This document shows positions 44,693 through 47,368 of a DNA stretch of 47,368 nucleotides, piece after piece. Position numbers and translations under genes: made by a program. The notes under the pieces are model-generated. The model had not been told where the DNA came from and did no database searches. It worked only from the letters and a program-made list of their open reading frames with translations. Position 1 is the first letter of the stretch; each line of letters begins with the position of its first letter. The DNA is taken from positions 1 to 47,368 of IMG/VR virus record IMGVR_UViG_3300013131_000071. The stretch is one strand, 5' to 3'. Origin of the DNA: a virus.

Positions 44693-45583
44693 TTATGCCC
44701 AACTCACATTACCTGAACCAGCGGTAATAGTCGCTCGTTTGTATCCGCCAGATGACGCTGATTCTGTGCCTGTAAGCCCTGCGCCGATTGTTATAGTAAA
44801 TGTGTCTGCGTATCGCAAAATTACTACACCGCTACCACCCGTACCGGCAGTGCCAAACCTTCCACCGCCCCCACCACCCGTGTTTGCCGTACCGCTTGTT
44901 CCGTTGCCTGCACCACCGCCACCAGAACCGCCACTAGCAGACGAACCGTTTTCACACATTCCGCCACCGCCACCTGCGTAAGTAACTGAACTGCCTGTAA
45001 TTGAAGTTGCTCGACCTGCCCCACCAGCCCCAGGTCCAGCCCCACCCGAAGTGGAATTGGCACCTGCCGCCGAAGCACCGCCGCCGCCAGCACCGTTTCT
45101 TACGCTACTCGGCGCCGAAAATGCCGTACCGCCTGCAAATCCCTGACCTGACGGCGAAGCCGCACCGCCGCTAAAAGTTCCAGAATCGTGTCCACCACCG
45201 CCACCGCCCGAACCGCCGCTGTTGCCAGCACCTTCTTTAGCGCCGCCGCCACCGCCGCCCGTTGAAGTAATCGTGTCAAATACTGAGCTGTTACCGTTTG
45301 ACCCATTGGCAGAATTCCAACCACCATTTTGCGCCCCACCGCCACCAACGGTCACGGTGTAATTTGTTGCACCCACCAAACTAAGGGCGGTTTCCAATGA
45401 CCCTGAACCTCCAGTACTCGTAACAGTGCAACGCATACCACCCGCACCGCCACCGCCGCCTGAACCACCACCACCACCAGCAACGACAAGATAATCAACT
45501 GTGATTAACACAAGTTCGTCACCTGTCGGCATCCAAGCCGAAGTGTATGTCGAAGCTTTTAAGCGTGTTCCAAAACGTGACAT
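44693..45583 (-). CDS. Glycine-rich tail-fibre adhesin B
   Basis: A 296-aa protein starting MSRFGTRLKASTYTSAWMP, then DYLVVAGGGGGSGGGGGAGG and repeated glycine-rich segments with variable short loops (GGAGGMRC, GGGGGHDSG, GGGGGMCENGS). It ends SGVVILRYADTFTITIGAGL and KRATITAGSGNVSWA. The start (VVAGGGGG) and end (SGVVILRYAD) are shared with the gene near 46800. These bracket a hypervariable poly-Gly core as in phage gp38-type adhesins. The coding DNA is GC-rich against the AT-rich background. It follows MATF copy A by nine bases and is probably co-translated. Confidence 0.85.
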   Translation of the reverse strand: MSRFGTRLKASTYTSAWMPTGDELVLITVDYLVVAGGGGGSGGGGGAGGMRCTVTSTGGSGSLETALSLVGATNYTVTVGGGGAQNGGWNSANGSNGNSSVFDTITSTGGGGGGAKEGAGNSGGSGGGGGGHDSGTFSGGAASPSGQGFAGGTAFSAPSSVRNGAGGGGASAAGANSTSGGAGPGAGGAGRATSITGSSVTYAGGGGGMCENGSSASGGSGGGGAGNGTSGTANTGGGGGGRFGTAGTGGSGVVILRYADTFTITIGAGLTGTESASSGGYKRATITAGSGNVSWA

Positions 45584-45592
45584 CGCTTTAAC

Positions 45593-45955
45593 CTACGAAA
45601 TCTGGTTGACGTATCCAGTCAACAGAATTACATCGGCTGTTGCGGCAAACGCTTTGATTACTTTTGTGTTTTGTAAAATCAAACCTGGTATGACCAGCAC
45701 CAGACCCGCCTCGGCGCTAATCGTAAGTTCAATGTTCCCGTCAGCGGCGGTAGCCGTGCCCCACTCAATGGTCAATTTCACACTTGAAGAAGAAGTGTTG
45801 TTCGCATAAAGCCAAACCTCGTCGCACAATCCCGCCGTGGTGACGGTGGTGTAGGCAGTGTGAACCGTGACCGCACCAGCGGTATTCGTACCCGTGACCT
45901 TGACGGCTAGCCCGTCTGTTGAGCCAGAAAATTTTCTTTTTGTGAATGTTGCCAT
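45593..45955 (-). CDS. 'MATF' small virion protein, copy A
   Basis: A 120-aa protein, starting MATFTKRKFSGSTDGLAVKV, then VTVHTAYTTVTTAGLCDEVW, LYANNTSSSSVKLTIEWG, AEAGLVLVIPGLILQNTKVI and VILLTGYVNQIS. It is a paralogue of copy B at 42443 with roughly half of the positions identical by eye. Beta-rich with no known enzymatic motif. It is preceded by a putative late promoter 27 bases upstream of the start, so it opens a new transcription unit that includes adhesin B. The repeated pairing of this gene with a glycine-rich adhesin implies a joint role, for example an adhesin-attachment or trimer-cap subunit. The role is an inference. Confidence 0.75.
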   Translation of the reverse strand: MATFTKRKFSGSTDGLAVKVTGTNTAGAVTVHTAYTTVTTAGLCDEVWLYANNTSSSSVKLTIEWGTATAADGNIELTISAEAGLVLVIPGLILQNTKVIKAFAATADVILLTGYVNQIS

Positions 45956-45970
45956 TAGTTATCTCCTATT
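45943..45970 (-). repeat. 28-base duplicated translation-start region, copy A
   Basis: This covers the AGGAG ribosome-binding site and first codons of MATF copy A. It matches 42775-42802 with a single mismatch. It marks the same boundary in both modules, as if a module had been copied from a point just upstream of the start codon. Confidence 0.85.
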
Positions 45971-45981
45971 TTTTACTTTTA

Positions 45982-45990
45982 TTATAGTAA
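45982..45990 (-). promoter_or_regulatory. Putative late promoter before MATF copy A
   Basis: The minus strand reads TTACTATAATAAAAG, 27 bases upstream of the MATF copy A start. It shares TACTATAA with the elements upstream of the sheath, adaptor and 94-aa genes. Confidence 0.5.
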
Positions 45991-46113
45991 CGATCACTTA
46001 TATGATATCGAGTCATATTGTATCATAATAATAGTTATTTTTAAAATAAATAAGTTAATTATTTGCGGAGTTTTGGTAGCGGTATCAGCCACCTAGTTAG
46101 ATAGCGACCCACA
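45991..46113. other. AT-rich intergenic region with inverted repeats
   Basis: The part of the 158-base gap beyond the promoter-like element. It holds a seven-base inverted repeat (TATGATA at 46001-46007 with TATCATA at 46021-46027) and, on the minus strand, a short hairpin GGTGGC/GCTACC near 46075-46095 with a seven-base loop. The hairpin is followed by AAAACTCC rather than a T run, so it is not a convincing terminator. No ORF is seen. It separates the MAHY copy A gene from the MATF copy A unit. Confidence 0.4.
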
Positions 46114-46389
46114 TCACGGTTCGGGTTCTGGTGCTACAGGCGCAACAAACTCTGTGCCGTTCCAAGTGTCACCCATGCCAGCATATTTGCCACGAGAAAC
46201 ACCGTCAATCAGATTGTTATTATATGAAGTGCGTTTTACATACAAGGTTGGGTTATTTATTTGTGCTGTGTAAAACGCTTCCCACGCTTCGGTTGAACCG
46301 CCTACACCATTTTGCACGACATTTTCATCTACGCCTGTGCGAACTTCAATGACTGTGTTTTGTTCGTTGATAACTGCGTAATGTGCCAT
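46114..46389 (-). CDS. 'MAHY' small fibre-associated protein, copy A
   Basis: A 91-aa protein if started at the ATG (MAHYAVINEQNTVIEVRTG), whose first base overlaps the upstream stop (TAATG). A GTG three codons upstream is possible but less likely. It contains VKRTSYNNNLIDGVSR, KYAGMGDTWNGTEFVAPV and ends EPEP. Shared blocks with copy B at 41107 are MAHYA(V/I)IN, KRTSYN and AGMG/AGIG plus TWN/TYN. It lacks the Trp-rich C-terminal tail of copy B, being about 30 residues shorter, so the two copies differ mainly at the end. Its position directly behind a glycine-rich adhesin gene mirrors copy B. Confidence 0.75.
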   Translation of the reverse strand: MAHYAVINEQNTVIEVRTGVDENVVQNGVGGSTEAWEAFYTAQINNPTLYVKRTSYNNNLIDGVSRGKYAGMGDTWNGTEFVAPVAPEPEP

Positions 46390-47300
46390 TATGCCCACCT
46401 AACTGAGCCTGTGCCTGCGGTTATTGTTGCTCGTTTGTATCCGCCTGACGCTGCGCTTTCTGTTCCTGTTAAACCTGTGCCAAAAGTTATTGTCAGCGTG
46501 TCTGCGTATCGCAGGATTACTACACCTGATGAACCGTTGCCACCGTTGCCTGGATTATTACCACCGCCACCACCGCCACCGCCACCACGATTAACAGTTC
46601 CATTTGTGCCGTTGGCTGTTGCTGAACCGTTACCGCCATTTGATGAACCACCCGTGCCAGCCGTGCCAGCCGTGTTCACACCGCCACCACCGCCACCCGA
46701 ATAAGTAACGCTTGAACCTGTTATTGAACTTGCAACGCCTGCGCCGCCAGCACCGCCACTAGAACTCGCCCCGTTGCCACCGACCGCACCAGCACCGCCG
46801 CCGCCGCCATAACCTTGACTAGCGGCGGTCGAACCACCTGAACCACCTGCATAACCTTGATTTGTTGTGCCTAAACCAATATTTGCACCACCAGTAGTTA
46901 CGGCTTGACCACCACCACAACCGCCGTTTTGTGCGGCAAATTGTTGAAAACCTGCACCAGCACCACCACCATTTGACACAATGGTATTAAATTGCGAAAA
47001 ACCACCACTAGCAGCAGCAGCAGTAGCAGTAGCGCCGTTATAAGTTCCACCAGCACCACCAGCACCAACCGTTACTGGATAATCATTATTTGTAAATAAA
47101 CTTTGTGCGCTTTCAACAGAACCACCACCACCAGTAGCAGTAACAGAACTTCTTAAACCGCCGCCGCCGCCACCGCCACCGTCACCGCCGCCGCCACCAG
47201 CAGCAGCCAAAACAAGAAAATCGACGGTAATAGCAGTTTGACCATACGAAATTGTCGGTGTGTTGCTTGCCGAAACATAACCCATCAACCTCGCCGCCAT
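46389..47300 (-). CDS. Glycine-rich tail-fibre adhesin A
   Basis: A 303-aa protein starting at ATG 47300 (MAARLMGYVSASNTPTISY) behind AGAGG. This start is preferred over a TTG six codons upstream because of that ribosome-binding site and the TAAGTATG junction with the preceding gene. It contains FLVLAAAGGGGGDGGGGGG and many Gly runs with short variable loops. It ends GSSGVVILRYADTLTITFG and GYKRATITAGTGSVRWA, nearly the same as adhesin B. This is again the gp38-like pattern of conserved ends around a hypervariable glycine core. With adhesins B and C it forms a set of three related tip proteins. Confidence 0.85.
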   Translation of the reverse strand: MAARLMGYVSASNTPTISYGQTAITVDFLVLAAAGGGGGDGGGGGGGGLRSSVTATGGGGSVESAQSLFTNNDYPVTVGAGGAGGTYNGATATAAAASGGFSQFNTIVSNGGGAGAGFQQFAAQNGGCGGGQAVTTGGANIGLGTTNQGYAGGSGGSTAASQGYGGGGGAGAVGGNGASSSGGAGGAGVASSITGSSVTYSGGGGGGVNTAGTAGTGGSSNGGNGSATANGTNGTVNRGGGGGGGGGNNPGNGGNGSSGVVILRYADTLTITFGTGLTGTESAASGGYKRATITAGTGSVRWA

Positions 47301-47302
47301 AC

Positions 47303-47368
47303 TTAAACCTCTACCCAATCTAAATCAGTTTCATTCCAACGATACAAACCGCCGTCTGACGGATACGG
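47303..47368 (-). CDS. C-terminal end of another MAHY-type protein (partial, right edge)
   Basis: The last 21 codons of a gene entering the window from the right: PYPSDGGLYRWNETDLDWVEV then TAA. The YRWNET...WV ending resembles the Trp-rich tail of MAHY copy B (CYFWDEQQLSWIYL). The stop is two bases before the adhesin A start (TAAGTATG). This suggests a third MAHY-type gene immediately upstream of adhesin A, so the adhesin modules probably continue to the right. Confidence 0.6.
   Translation of the reverse strand, partial: PYPSDGGLYRWNETDLDWVEV

Noticed and set aside
46075-46095. Hairpin GGTGGC/GCTACC as terminator after MAHY copy A
   Set aside because: No T run follows it on the minus strand, and the stem is short with a G-T pair.
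41590-46704. Plus-strand Pro-rich ORFs (near 41590, 44739 and 46312)
   Set aside because: They are antisense translations of the glycine codon repeats and have no independent start signals.
1-47368. CRISPR arrays, tRNA genes, insertion sequences or integration sites
   Set aside because: No regularly spaced repeats, cloverleaf-like segments, transposase genes or attachment-site duplications were seen by eye; a tRNA or repeat search was not possible here.

Overview
The window is part of a tailed-phage genome, or a prophage-like copy, with a contractile tail. It reads as one long late structural block, entirely on the minus strand, so transcription runs from high to low coordinates. The main evidence is a tail sheath gene, tail tube genes, a gp25-like wedge protein, a baseplate J-like protein, a tail lysozyme and three giant tail proteins. 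No portal, capsid, terminase, replication, integrase, tRNA or CRISPR sequence is visible. The bulk DNA is AT-rich, with GC-rich islands only where poly-glycine fibre genes lie. The glycine-rich adhesins, 2OG-Fe(II) oxygenases and a glycosyltransferase-like gene are typical of uncultured aquatic phages. The host cannot be named from this window.

Layout in transcription order, right to left. (1) 47368-41107: receptor-binding and fibre region. It has three glycine-rich adhesin-like proteins, two copies of a small 'MATF' protein, two complete copies and one C-terminal fragment of a small 'MAHY' protein, one long fibre protein and a glycosyltransferase-like gene. (2) 41076-39589: two 2OG-Fe(II) oxygenases and a small beta-rich protein. 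(3) 39544-35942: neck genes. These are an adaptor with an Ig-like N-terminus, a stopper-like protein, a second sheath-family protein with an Ig-like N-terminus, and a tail terminator. (4) 35855-31973: major sheath, major tube, a terminator hairpin, then two further tube-like paralogues. (5) 31923-18481: two paralogous chaperone-like proteins, a 2209-aa tape-measure candidate, a 1718-aa helical protein and a small linker protein. (6) 18477-1: baseplate. This holds a giant hub (716-aa and 3028-aa frames) with a C-terminal thermonuclease-like domain, a two-domain cell-wall hydrolase, spike/OB-fold proteins, gp25, the J protein, a metallophosphoesterase and a wedge-like protein that leaves the window.

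Four genes are split by a change of reading frame, each time in the +1 direction: the wedge protein near 1150, the lysozyme near 6700, the hub near 16400 and the third tube-like protein near 33010. One surplus base in each would restore a single protein. This is either a consistent assembly/sequencing insertion error or repeated +1 recoding, and the sequence alone cannot decide.

A short sequence, TACTATAA on the minus strand, recurs 27 to 46 bases upstream of several start codons. It sits before the sheath, the adaptor, the 94-aa protein and the MATF-A gene, with a variant before the long fibre, and is proposed as the phage late promoter. Gaps elsewhere are short, with many stop/start overlaps of the TAATG type, so translation is probably coupled through the block. 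No stretch longer than about 160 bases lacks a gene.
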